NCBI GenBank assembly: GCA_012064415.1
Contig: SSNU01000313.1
Coordinates: 7,848-71,847 of the forward strand
Direction of reading: 5' to 3'
DNA from: Gyrodactylus bullatarudis
Taxonomy: Eukaryota > Platyhelminthes > Monogenea > Gyrodactylidea > Gyrodactylidae
DNA length: 64,000 bases
The position numbers and the translations under genes are program-made. The notes below the pieces were generated by a model that was not told the origin of the DNA, did no database searches, and worked only from the letters and a program-made list of their open reading frames with translations. How positions within the stretch are numbered: position 1 is the first letter of the stretch; every line of letters starts with the position of its first letter. Shown here piece by piece: positions 12,556 through 21,800 of this stretch.

Positions 12556-13423
12556 ATGGATACTAATGCCGATAACTCAGAAACAACAAAATCAGAGGAA
12601 TCTAAATCGGTGGATCTTGGATTAGTGGAAGCTAAATCAGAAGATCCCAACCCAGATGTTGTCCAGAGGGAGGAGGAAATCCCTCAACCTGTCAAACTGG
12701 ATTTAAGCCTACACAAAGAGAAAGAAACTAAGCCAGACTCTGTAGTAATTGGATTTATTAAAATTTTATTCATTAAAGAGTTTCCAACTAAGAGTTTAGC
12801 TTAATCGAGATTATTTTTATCTTTGGGTTAAGCCATCTCTTCATCATCATGTAGGCAATTTTAAATTTTTCAAGGTTTCTTTCTTATCTTTACATTGGTT
12901 TTCCATTTTCCCAAAAATCCCCTCATCGACCATATATATATATATCATGTATCATGTAAATAAATATGCTTTTCTTTCATTTTAGGAACATGAAAGTAAG
13001 ACTGAGGAAGTTGATTCCTTATCCGGTGATTCAAAACACTCATCAAGTCGGTCATCATCCAGATCTTCATCTTCAAAATCACGTTCATCATCTTCTTCTT
13101 CATCATCAGGGTCCTCTCGACGTCGGTCAAAGAAGAAGAAAAAGCATTCCAAATCAAGTCATAGATCACGATCAGGTAAAACTAAAAAGACGAAGAAACG
13201 CAAAAGAGCCACATCGACATCCTCATCATACTATAGGAAAAGAATGAGATCCCCTCTATCTAGTTCTGGTTCTTCACGTTCTCGATCTCGAAAGACAAGA
13301 CGTCGTCGAAGGTCCAGCTCATATTCATCAGGTTCATCTAGCTCACGCAGTTATTCCAGCTCTTCACGAAGTAGTTACACTTCAACAAGCTCCGGTTCTT
13401 ATTCCTCCAGGAGCTCTAGATAA
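12556..13423 (+). CDS. RS-domain exons, C-terminus of the cyclophilin or a separate RS protein
   Basis: Two exons, 12556-12744 and 12986-13423, join in phase and end in TAA. The first is acidic (begins MDTNADNSETTKSEESKS). The second is an extreme Ser/Arg domain with SRSRS-type and poly-Ser runs and a basic KKKKKHSK patch, ending SSRSSR. PPIG/NKTR proteins end in just such a domain, so these are probably the last exons of the gene starting at 5352. However, an in-frame TAA at 12550-12552 sits before the ATG, and I found no good phase-0 acceptor joining exon 13 (ending 11499); the sequence near 12477 contains a TCAGT initiator-like string. An internal promoter or a separate short gene (about 208 residues) is therefore possible. 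A poly(A) signal AATAAA follows near 13474. Confidence 0.75.
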
Positions 13424-14394
13424 CTCAACAATTACGACTCTGAGCTAAGCCAGTTTATGTGTGATATGAATGAATAAATTTCAAAGAAGCCAAGCCAACA
13501 GCAATTTGTACATTTTTATATATATATTATATAATCTCAATTTATTGTATGTAGTGTCCATGTAAAATATTATTAATCAATTTTAAAAAACATCATCCCA
13601 TGTATAAGCTTGTGCTTCCTTTGGCCACAAGTACCCCAGTCCATGTTATCTACTAAATGGAAAGCTGATTTCAAACCAATTCTAAATCCATTGGATTGAA
13701 ATGCAAGTTTCGAGTCGTCCCTCCTCTCCAGACCTCTTAACCAGATAGGATGTATCTGAATTTATTTGTTCACTATACTTATGCTCATGTTCAATAAATT
13801 CGATATTGTCTCTGGCATATTTGAATGAATAAAATTTAAACAGTATTTTTCTTACCTCGAGTTTTCTATAAATTCAAAAAGTTCCTCCAAACTTGGATAA
13901 ATATTTCTAAAGCTTGAGTCTCAAGCCTTGAGATAAACGTAAGATAAGTTTTTGATATTTTCGACTGTACACTGTGTGATACTGTGCAAAAATCTGATAT
14001 CTGGAAATTTACAAGTTGAAAAAACAAGACAATCAAAATAATCTTGATAGAATTATCAGCTAATAAAAATTACCAAATGATCAATTGAACTGAGTCTATT
14101 AAGACTTGAAAATTCTAATGAAACAGGATAAAAATTGATTTTTCATTTTGTTATTATACCTGTTAGTAGCGATATAATTTATTTTTATTAAAGGTCAAAT
14201 CTTTTCTTAAAATTTACTACAGCTAGAGCTTATCGTTTAAAAGTGGTTTTATATCATAAAAATATATTTATATATGCTGGGAAAGGGTAGGCTCGTTTGA
14301 TCACCATAATATATACACACTTTTTATAGAAAAATAAATTTTCCTATCAAAAAACAGTTATCAAAAATAATCATAATAAGTTGGACTGTTGAAA
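13424..14394. other. Intergenic, no gene recognised
   Basis: AT-rich spacer between the 3' ends of the RS-domain gene (plus) and the B55-like gene (minus). Apart from the AATAAA near 13474 I see no feature. Confidence 0.5.
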
Positions 14395-16254
14395 TTATTG
14401 GGACACTTTTCGTTTCCTAGTTGTACTCTCTTGGAAAATAGAACTAGAAACGCCATTATCATTATCATTTGTGACGTTTTCGTTTGACTGTCCATTGCTT
14501 TTGGAATCTTCTTCATCAACTTTTTTTGGACTATAATTATCCTTAAGATCTAGACTGCATACCATGAAATGTCGATTGTCTGAAATCATGTAAACCCGAT
14601 CTTGGCGTGCATCATGGTCCAAATGCAATACTGGACAAGTAAGATACAAAGATGCCAGCTGGTAAAATAAAATTATCAACAATTGGTTCGGAAATATGGA
14701 AATAACATCAGAAAATCATACTTACGTCTACATTGAAAATGGAGTTCAGTTCAAGTTTAATGCTCTGCTTACGCTTTTTAGACCCACGAACCTCTGAGCC
14801 GTGTGTGGAGGAGGGAGAGAATTCTTTTGCTTCATTATTACCCATTGACAGGGCTAGTTTGTCAATTTGCTTATGATATTCATCGATTGAGAGGAGAGAT
14901 AAACTTTTCAAATTCAAATATTTCCCAATTGCATCCTCCGGACTAGCAATTGTACACGGCCTCTTTAATTGAGGATATGAATATTTCAGGATATTAAAGT
15001 CATCGTCTAAGATCAAGGAGTCATTAAGACAGTATAGGGAGCCGGGCTTATCTGGATGTTCTAGGTCAAATATTCGAATTGTATTTCCATAAGAACCAGT
15101 AATAATAAATCTAGGTGGAAAAAGAGCATCCTTAGCATATTTTTAATTAATAATTATTAGTACTCTCATGATGAAAAACTCGGCAAAAACCGGTCTATGA
15201 ATTAGTTGATGAATATGGGAAATTCAATTTACCTATCATTGGATGAATAAGTGCAGTGGAACCTGTCAAAAAGTCTACTTTTTTCATATATACTATTTAA
15301 CTGATCTTTTAATTGAATCTGTACATCGAATCTTCGAAGTGAGTCTTTTGCAAATCGTGTATCCCATTCAGTTTGGGTGAAGTAATCTCTGGCGATAATC
15401 TTGTTACCATCTTGTGAATATCTTATATCACTAATATTACAAATAAGATCTTGGAAGAATTTAAAATTATCAATTGGAACAGAAAAAAATTCATTGACAG
15501 GGGAATCGCAGTTGGATTTAATTCGAGTATCACAAATCCTTATTCTTCCAGTACTGAGAGAATAGGCGAATAAAGATGAAGATTCTGGTGCAACTCTAAG
15601 ACAGGTAATAATTTCGGATAGATCCTCCAAATTATCAGGTTTCATGTCGACAATTACATAGGCACTAGAGTTGTACTCAAGATTCCATAGATTTATCTGA
15701 AGATCATCAGAAGAATAGAATGTCTCCTGGTCATTATTCACAACAAGTGAATTAATAAAATATGTATGTGCATTATTATAATTCTTTCTTATCTTTACAC
15801 GTAGTGTACTGTCTTCTGATTTACGATATTTAGGAATACATGGGAATTCAGTGTCACTTGGATTATAAATTTCAATGTTTCTTTCAGTTAACCTCCAATA
15901 CTTTATTGTTCTCTCATTAGCTGTTAAAATATTCATGGACATTCCAACTTGTGGAAGCCATTCAATGCAATTAATTTTCTCCAAAATCTCAGTTGATTTT
16001 AAATAATCAAATTCTGGTGCATGACTGACAAATTGACTATAGAGCCTTGGTAATTTATCCTTCAAATCGTATATGATTATTTTTCCTGATTTCGAGCCAA
16101 TTGCAAGATAAGGAGTATTTCTATTAACTGATAGACATGTAAGAGGGTCATCTTAAAAATAGGTTAATTAAAATCTTTTACCTGAGAAATCAAAAGATTC
16201 TAACTTATGTAATTTATAAACAGGTTCTTCTATTTTTTTTGGTATACTAGTCAT
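14395..16254 (-). CDS. PP2A regulatory subunit B55-like WD-repeat protein, divergent
   Basis: Four exons join in phase: 16182-16254, 15233-16151, 14726-15110, 14395-14658, giving about 546 residues. The order of blocks follows the B55 (PPP2R2) beta-propeller: LPRLYSQF...PEFDYLKS, EILEKINCIEWLP, AHTYFINSL, DDLQINLWNL, NLEDLSEIITCLRVAPESSSLFAYS, RICDTR, then a last blade with HLDHDARQDRVYMIS. B55 subunits choose substrates for protein phosphatase 2A. This copy is longer than the usual ~450 residues because of a charged insert near residues 360-430 (with GSKKRKQ), and many family-invariant positions differ. It looks like a fast-evolving paralogue rather than the main B55. The introns are 30, 122 and 67 nt. 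It starts 159 bp from CBP20 in the opposite direction. Confidence 0.85.
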
Positions 16255-16413
16255 TTTATGCTAATCAATCTTTCTATCAGAGCAAAATAGATAAATTGAG
16301 ATTGAGCAAGTATAAAAATTAATTTTTTCTATCTAAGTTTTGAAAATTCTATTAATTTAATCAATCATCTTTCACTTTTTTATTTTTAATAAGTCAATAA
16401 CTTGTTTAATCAA
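16255..16413. promoter_or_regulatory. Bidirectional promoter interval, B55-like / CBP20
   Basis: Only 159 bp separate the two start codons, which point away from each other, so the interval must hold both promoters and 5' leaders. No named element is visible. Confidence 0.45.
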
Positions 16414-17406
16414 ATGCCAAGACTTAAAAGCATCTGCGACGAGATTGACCAGGGCTTCTACTCCTCGGCTTATCGTGATAGAAGAAGTGGCGTAAGTTTT
16501 ATATTTCATCTCCTAGTTAGAAGGTAAAGTTCTCGATGTAGCCCTAAACAAATCGAATACATTGTACATTGGTAACTTGTCCTTTTACACACGTGAAGAA
16601 CAAATATGGGAGCTTTTCCGGCGTGCTGGCGAGGTCTCGAGAGTCATTATGGGTCTGAATCGTTTTGAAAAGACACCTTGTGGTTTTTGCTTTGTTGAAT
16701 ATTCAACCAGAGAAGGCGCTGAGATGGCTATGCGATATCTCAATAGAACCAAGCTCGATGATAGAGTCATACGTACAGATTGGGACATTGGCTTCTCTGA
16801 AGGAAGACAATACGGAAGAGGAAAAAGTGGTTGTCAAGTAAGTGCCTGAGACCAAATTCTGATAGACTAAGTTCTATTTAATACTTCTTGTAAAAGGAGC
16901 TTCGCTTTAGGACAAAATCACCATGACTAAGCACTACCCGAATTTCTCTGGGTAATTTTATAGTCTTACACAAACTAAAGTCCTATTTAATACTTCTTGA
17001 AAAAGGAGCTTCGCTTTAGGACTAAATCAGTGACTAAGCACTACCCTATTCAGGGTAATTTAATGGTCAGAGATTGTTTAAACACCCGGCGTAACCGGTC
17101 TCATCCACTGGTTTTCAAGAGCGTGTAATACTAAGGCTCTGTATGGCTACACTTTGATGTGTTTTAATGCAATGCAACATACACTTGGTTATATCAAAAT
17201 AAACACGCGGCGTAACTGGTATTATCCACTGGTTTATAAGAGCGTGTGATACTACTAGCTTTGTATGGCTACACTCGAATGTGTTTTAATGCAATGCAAC
17301 ACGAATAATAATACAATTAATTTATTACACTTTTCAGGTTCGTGATGAATTCAGAAGAGAATATGATGCAGATCGCGGTGGTTACGGTCGAGCTTCCAAT
17401 CATTAA
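16414..17406 (+). CDS. NCBP2: Nuclear cap-binding protein subunit 2 (CBP20)
   Basis: Small subunit of the nuclear cap-binding complex, which binds the m7G cap of pre-mRNA and works with CBP80 in splicing, export and 3' processing. Exons 16414-16491, 16517-16837 and 17338-17406 join in phase to 155 residues, matching the usual 156. The RNA-recognition motif shows [10 protein letters not shown] (RNP2) and [20 protein letters not shown] (RNP1), then [14 protein letters not shown] and [19 protein letters not shown], the cap-contacting C-terminal part. The first intron is just 25 nt (16492-16516); the second is 500 nt and carries four snoRNA-like units. A poly(A) signal AATAAA lies at 17415-17420, within 20 nt of the stop and just before the end of CFAP20. 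Confidence 0.95.
16869..16973 (+). ncRNA. H/ACA snoRNA-like unit 1a in CBP20 intron
   Basis: The unit folds as two hairpins with the boxes of an H/ACA guide RNA. Hairpin 1: base stem AGTTCTA/TAGGAC with an apical CTTCTT/AAGGAG stem and an internal loop as pocket. H box AAATCA at 16915-16920. Hairpin 2: GACTA/TAGTC outer stem and TACCC/GGGTA inner stem. ACA box at 16968-16970 followed by three bases. The ACA lies 14 nt after the inner stem, the distance expected from an H/ACA pocket. A second copy follows at once. Confidence 0.68.
16978..17074 (+). ncRNA. H/ACA snoRNA-like unit 1b in CBP20 intron
   Basis: Tandem copy of unit 1a. Base stem AGTCCTA/TAGGACT is now fully paired where 1a has a G-T pair, and the hairpin-2 outer stem is GACTA/TGGTC instead of GACTA/TAGTC, so pairing is kept while the bases differ. 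H box AAATCA is at 17024-17029, 15 nt after the apical stem. The 3' box is AGA (17069-17071) rather than ACA, so this copy may be weaker or non-functional. Confidence 0.6.
17080..17182 (+). ncRNA. H/ACA snoRNA-like unit 2a in CBP20 intron
   Basis: Unrelated in sequence to units 1a/1b but built the same way. Hairpin 1 has ACAC/GTGT base pairing and AACCGGT/ACTGGTT apical pairing. H box ATACTA is at 17128-17133, about 14 nt after the apical stem. Hairpin 2 has TGTAT/ATGCA and ACAC/GTGT stems. ACA box at 17177-17179, 14-15 nt after the inner stem, then three bases. Confidence 0.68.
17201..17304 (+). ncRNA. H/ACA snoRNA-like unit 2b in CBP20 intron
   Basis: Tandem copy of unit 2a. The hairpin-1 base stem is longer here (ACACGC/GCGTGT). 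The apical stem AACTGGT/ACTGGTT differs from 2a yet still pairs through G-T. H box ATACTA at 17249-17254 and ACA box at 17299-17301 with three bases after it are kept. The last 33 nt of the intron follow before exon 3, so the unit would be released by exonucleolytic trimming of the spliced intron, the usual route in animals. Confidence 0.68.
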
Positions 17407-17435
17407 ATTTTGTAAATAAACATTTTTATAACTAT

Positions 17436-18002
17436 CTACCTTTTCTTTTCTGGAATCTTGAATTCCTCCTTGAGCTCCTCCTCGTCATAAACACGTTTTG
17501 AAAAGAAAACCCTTCTAAGTCGACAATTTGCATTTATCTTGATACTACTGACCTCGTGTAGACTCTCATTATAGCAATATCTCATCAGCTTTTCCAAATC
17601 CAGCACGACCGTATTCCAACTCTCGTGGAGCTTCAATGGAACCATGGTGTGGTTGTATTTGATCGAGGTTTTCTTAGTAAAATTAGATGCTTTAAAGTAA
17701 CGGAATGACCCTGAGCTTCCCTTAACTTTAACAACAAAGTTGAAGTATTTATTTAGGTTCTTGAATAGCAAAACCAATATCGGCATAGATATTCCAAGGG
17801 TCATTCTTGGATCCGGGGGACACTCGATATAAGTGCTAGCTACACTAGTACCTTGAATGTCCAAAGCTGCAGCGTTAATGTCCTCGTCAAGCAAGCGTCT
17901 AATTCGGCCAGATTTACTTACACAATTCCATATTTTTAAGGGATTATGACCAATGCTATAAAAGATGCTCAACAGTTCCTCTTGATAGTTATCTCTAAAC
18001 AT
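17436..18002 (-). CDS. CFAP20: CFAP20 (BUG22/GTL3 family), intronless
   Basis: A single uninterrupted frame of 188 residues, close to the usual 193. Family blocks are all present: LSIFYSIGHNPLKIW at the start, IQGTSVASTYIECPPDPRMTLGI, a LVLLFKNLNKYFNF segment, and KINANCRLRRVFFSKRVYDEEEL near the end. CFAP20 is a very conserved protein of ciliary doublet microtubules (inner junction) and basal bodies. This copy is clearly more divergent than is usual for the family. With no intron in a region where nearly every gene is split, it may be a retrocopy that stayed functional, or a fast-evolving line-specific gene. It is tail-to-tail with CBP20, only 29 bp between the stop codons. Confidence 0.88.
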   Translation of the reverse strand: MFRDNYQEELLSIFYSIGHNPLKIWNCVSKSGRIRRLLDEDINAAALDIQGTSVASTYIECPPDPRMTLGISMPILVLLFKNLNKYFNFVVKVKGSSGSFRYFKASNFTKKTSIKYNHTMVPLKLHESWNTVVLDLEKLMRYCYNESLHEVSSIKINANCRLRRVFFSKRVYDEEELKEEFKIPEKKR

Positions 18003-18110
18003 GGAAGGCCCTGACGCTTACAAAATATTCATTGAAAAAGATATTGATTCAGAAATGACATTTACACAACTCATTAGTATTGAATCAATTGTATATTGGT
18101 GAGTTCTCTC

Positions 18111-18511
18111 TCATTCATACAAATCCTTATCGTTGTAAGAGTCTACATCCTCTAAAATGTTGTAATCCTTTTCTTCATCTAATATCAAGATTAAATCATT
18201 TTATTTACCTTGTCTAGAATTGCATTTTAGTTTCTTCATGTCACAACTTCTGTAGCAACATTTCTCATGAGAATTACAGTACTCGTCAGGCATTGAGCAA
18301 CGTGATATTAGACCTCCTTCATGAGAATGTATTAGATCTTACTTTTGACTTTAATTAGCTCATGTTCACATTGTCCAGTAGGTAAATTGCATCTTTCTGA
18401 GCAACAATCCTCGTTCTTTCCGCAAAACTCTCCCCCATAGCTACAATCGTCTTTAGCGAAAATTACTGTCAGAATTATTGAGATCAAAATCATGAACCTT
18501 ATCATAGACAT
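18111..18511 (-). CDS. Secreted peptide with two inhibitor-cystine-knot-like modules
   Basis: Three exons, 18343-18511, 18209-18316 and 18111-18178, join in phase to 114 residues across introns of 26 and 30 nt. It begins with a clear signal peptide (MSMIRFMILISIILTVIFA). Two modules then share one cysteine spacing, C-x6-C-x5-CC-x3-C-x6-C, the classic knottin framework, one per exon. The C-terminus is acidic (ILEDVDSYNDKDLYE). Knottin frameworks occur in venom, antimicrobial, protease-inhibitor and hormone-like peptides, and the sequence alone does not say which; I assign no activity. A second knottin gene starts 103 bp away on the other strand. Confidence 0.75.
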
Positions 18512-18614
18512 TTTGCAATGAAATAAATTCTATTCGATATAAAACAGATTCTATTAAAAAATAGTTTAACTGTATCAAAATTTACTCTGATATTTCTCTT
18601 AGCTGGTTAGAGAA
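18512..18614. promoter_or_regulatory. Bidirectional promoter interval of the knottin pair
   Basis: 103 bp between two divergent start codons of related secreted-peptide genes. This arrangement suggests shared expression. TATA-like AT-rich strings occur on both strands, but nothing can be named with confidence. Confidence 0.4.
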
Positions 18615-18897
18615 ATGAAGGTCAAGAATTTTTTGATTTTGCTTTACGCTATCAATGCATTCGTTTATACAGGGAAGGCAGTAAGTCGAACACTCTTTCT
18701 AACAATATTATGTAATGATAATTATCAAGTGTGTAAAGCACAAATGTAAACTTTGGGGGAAATGGTGTAACAGTAAAAATCCATGTTGTGTTGGCATGTG
18801 TGAAAAAAATACCTGTCCCAAGAAGACACTAGAGGATGAGTTTATTGACTTTCGATTTGAGAAGACAAAATTTATTAACTTTCAGGTTGGAGATTAG
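18615..18897 (+). CDS. Secreted peptide with one inhibitor-cystine-knot-like module
   Basis: Exons 18615-18680 and 18730-18897 join in phase across a 49-nt intron to 77 residues. Exon 1 is a signal peptide (MKVKNFLILLYAINAFVYTG). Exon 2 has the spacing C-x6-C-x5-CC-x3-C-x4-C, nearly that of the neighbouring gene, with an acidic/basic tail. If the acceptor AAG at 18729 is used there is one extra N-terminal Cys; the next in-frame AAG at 18738 would remove it and leave the usual six. Function unknown. The sister gene lies head-to-head at 18111-18511. Confidence 0.72.
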
Positions 18898-18899
18898 GG

Positions 18900-21800
18900 C
18901 TATAGTAAGCGGACACGACAATTAGTGGAGCCACAATAGCAGTACAACTCTTTCGATTCAACTGTCCCAGCCATGTAACCATAGTCCCAGGTTAATTCTT
19001 CACCAGCATTGATATTTCTGAAATTTGTACAGAATATTGAATAAAAAATTTATTATTTTGCAAAACCATTGTAAACCTTAGAAATCACATTACGAAATTA
19101 TATTATCAGACTAATTTGAGATCTCCTATTTATGAAAATTGAAATTTATTTTGAATGAAAGCATACTTTTTAGTGAAGAAGGCAACCTCAGGAAATCTGG
19201 GATCATGGGTTTTAACGAATACATTCTGTACAAAGACATTCGGATCGCAGGAATGGTTAAAATAGCGAGCCAAGTTTCCTTTCTTCTTAGCATCCATAAC
19301 ATAGGGTTCCTCTTCGGAAAAATATTTTCTCATTTTTAACCAATTTTTTCGGGATTCCAAATCAAGACGAACTGTATTATCAAGTCTGATGAGATCGTTA
19401 CAAAATCCAGTTGTAGTACGTCTGAATATTTTTCTCTTCAATCTGAAATTATTGAAAATTATCAATCCGGTTAGCAGGAAATCATCGAAATTTAATCAAG
19501 AGCAAACAATCTTTTAATCCTCACTTCACATAAACAATGTTTATTAAGGGTAACTGCTAAATTATCTACTTTCAAGTAAACGTTTTGATATTGCTTATGG
19601 ATATAATTTAGAGTTGATGCTAGTTGATTCCTAGTTTTATGAAGGATAAGAATTCTAGTCTAGTTTTACTTCTCTATAGACTTATTGGATACAATCAAAT
19701 ACAGTAATGATAAAAGTGAAATAAAACTGAGAAAATGAACATAGAAAATGAATGATAGAATGGGGAATTACTCTTCCTGGCTGAAAGCCTGATTAATTAA
19801 TTGAGGGTTGAAGCGGAGGGGGTGGTTAGGAACAGTTTCAGCTTCATCATCAGTAAAGGGAGCAGCGAATTCTTCATAGCCTTCCTTGGGATTTTCAACA
19901 ACTTCTATATAATCAAGGTTTGCTTGGTACTCATCACCAAACTCCTGGGCTTCTTTCTCTGCCGTCTCTTCATCATAAACTGATCCTGTGTAGATGCATA
20001 GGAATGACCCTTTTGGTATTGAATTTATTGCACGTATTCCCCAACCCCTATATTTAAATTTTTAGATGAATCATTCAATATCATGTATAATAATAACCAA
20101 CTCTTATATTCAATAACCAATTTTAAAGTGATTTGTATTATATTATAGATTTATAAGGGAATAAATAAATTAAAATATTAAACAAACTTGTAGACAGTTT
20201 TGAAGACTTCCAATCTGAGGTACATTCCATGTTGGACAATTCTATTGCCACATCTAGAATCACAGGAGCAGTTCTCATTGCATTCGTAGATTCCAGCTGT
20301 CGTGGGAACTTCAAGTCTGTGATTTTCGTAGCCAGCATGAGCGTTTAAGGCGAGATTAGGATTCAGCATGTTTGATGCCTGAACTGAAACAAGAGAATTT
20401 TAATTGATTGTTAAATTTTCAAAATCATTCAACGCCATGGTGACCAGTGAGTAGTTTGTTGATTGAATATTAAAATGTACTTTAGTTGATTAAACAATCC
20501 TCCCTCAATTATATAAAGGACAATTGAATTCTAGAAACTCATCACTAGGGTGGAAAATAAATGGAATAAAATATTGCAAAAATGGCAAATAAATCGCAAT
20601 TTTATTTTTAAAAATGGAAAAATGGGGGGAAATTTTAGTCCAGTGCGTTAGCATACGAAATACAAGTTTCTTTTTTGAATGTTTAATTCTTATCATGAAA
20701 ATACATTAGTTTTGAAAAATATCTTTCAACATAAGCTAGAAATCGGCTTCCAACTCAACAAAAGATTGTACTCCTTAGTGCTAATATTTTCATCTTCCAT
20801 TTTTACATTTTTTGAATTTTTTTCGGTTTCGCTGGCTTTTCAAGTATCCTTTTTAAAGGATCCTCTTTATATCGAAATTCTGCACGATTTCAATTCCTTT
20901 CCTTAATGAAGTTTTATAATTCTTCATTTTTTATTCAATAGTTTTTAATAGCTTCAACCCATTTTGTAGTGAATGGAGTTGGAGGCCTTTTCAAATCTGA
21001 GAGGAAATCTCTGCGTGATTTATTTTTAATGGTGCCTTAACAGAGCCTAGGTAAGAAATTAATAGAGAGATTAAAATCGCAAAATTATCTAGGAAACTAA
21101 AAGGTGTAGAGAATTAATTTTTTGATATTTTTTTTAAAAAGCACAGTTGATTATGATATCAAAAATCGAAAAAATCGCAAATTTTCCACCCTACTCATCA
21201 CTAGAGCGTCAAAAGTATGACCTAAAAAACTCATTTATAGGCGCTTATAAAAAGGTACTTATTTTGTTGGGTCATATTATATGACTTGTAAAATTTCCCT
21301 ACTACTTATGAGTCAATTTTAATGAATAAAAAGTGATTCGCGAATCAGTGAAAAATGATCTAAAATTTTATTATAAATTAGAAATGATTTGCTTTGCTTG
21401 GCAGTGCAACATCAAATATTACAATATAGATCTCCCGTTCTAGATTCTAGGAATACATTGGGTCAGGATTCGATAAAATGCGTTATTTATATGGACTTGG
21501 TGTTGGTGCTTTTGGCATGGTTAACCCTCGACCGAAATATTTATTATTCTTATGGGGGTCTCAATACAAATAGGGTGGAAAATAACCCGAGATTACGTTC
21601 TAGGGTTAAAAGAATGTAAAATAAAGCATGCTGCATGACGTAATCAAAATGTCAATCATGGGAAATCAAAGAATGGATATGATTGGTCAATAAGATTAAG
21701 TATGGGGATATTCTATGCAAAGTATACATTATGTATAAATATGACCTATAAATATGCCGTTTAAATAATATGACCTATTACAAAATATATGACCGATATA

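Noticed and set aside
12945..13169. Minus-strand frame rich in Met and Leu
   Set aside because: It is opposite the RS-domain exon, created by the TCA/TCT codon bias.
16838..17337. The CBP20 intron repeats as a MITE or tandem satellite
   Set aside because: The units have ordered H and ACA boxes at the right distances with compensating changes, and no terminal inverted repeat or target duplication; a guide RNA explains them better.
20679..20906. 75-residue frame inside the hAT element
   Set aside because: It resembles no transposase, and the second copy does not conserve it as coding.
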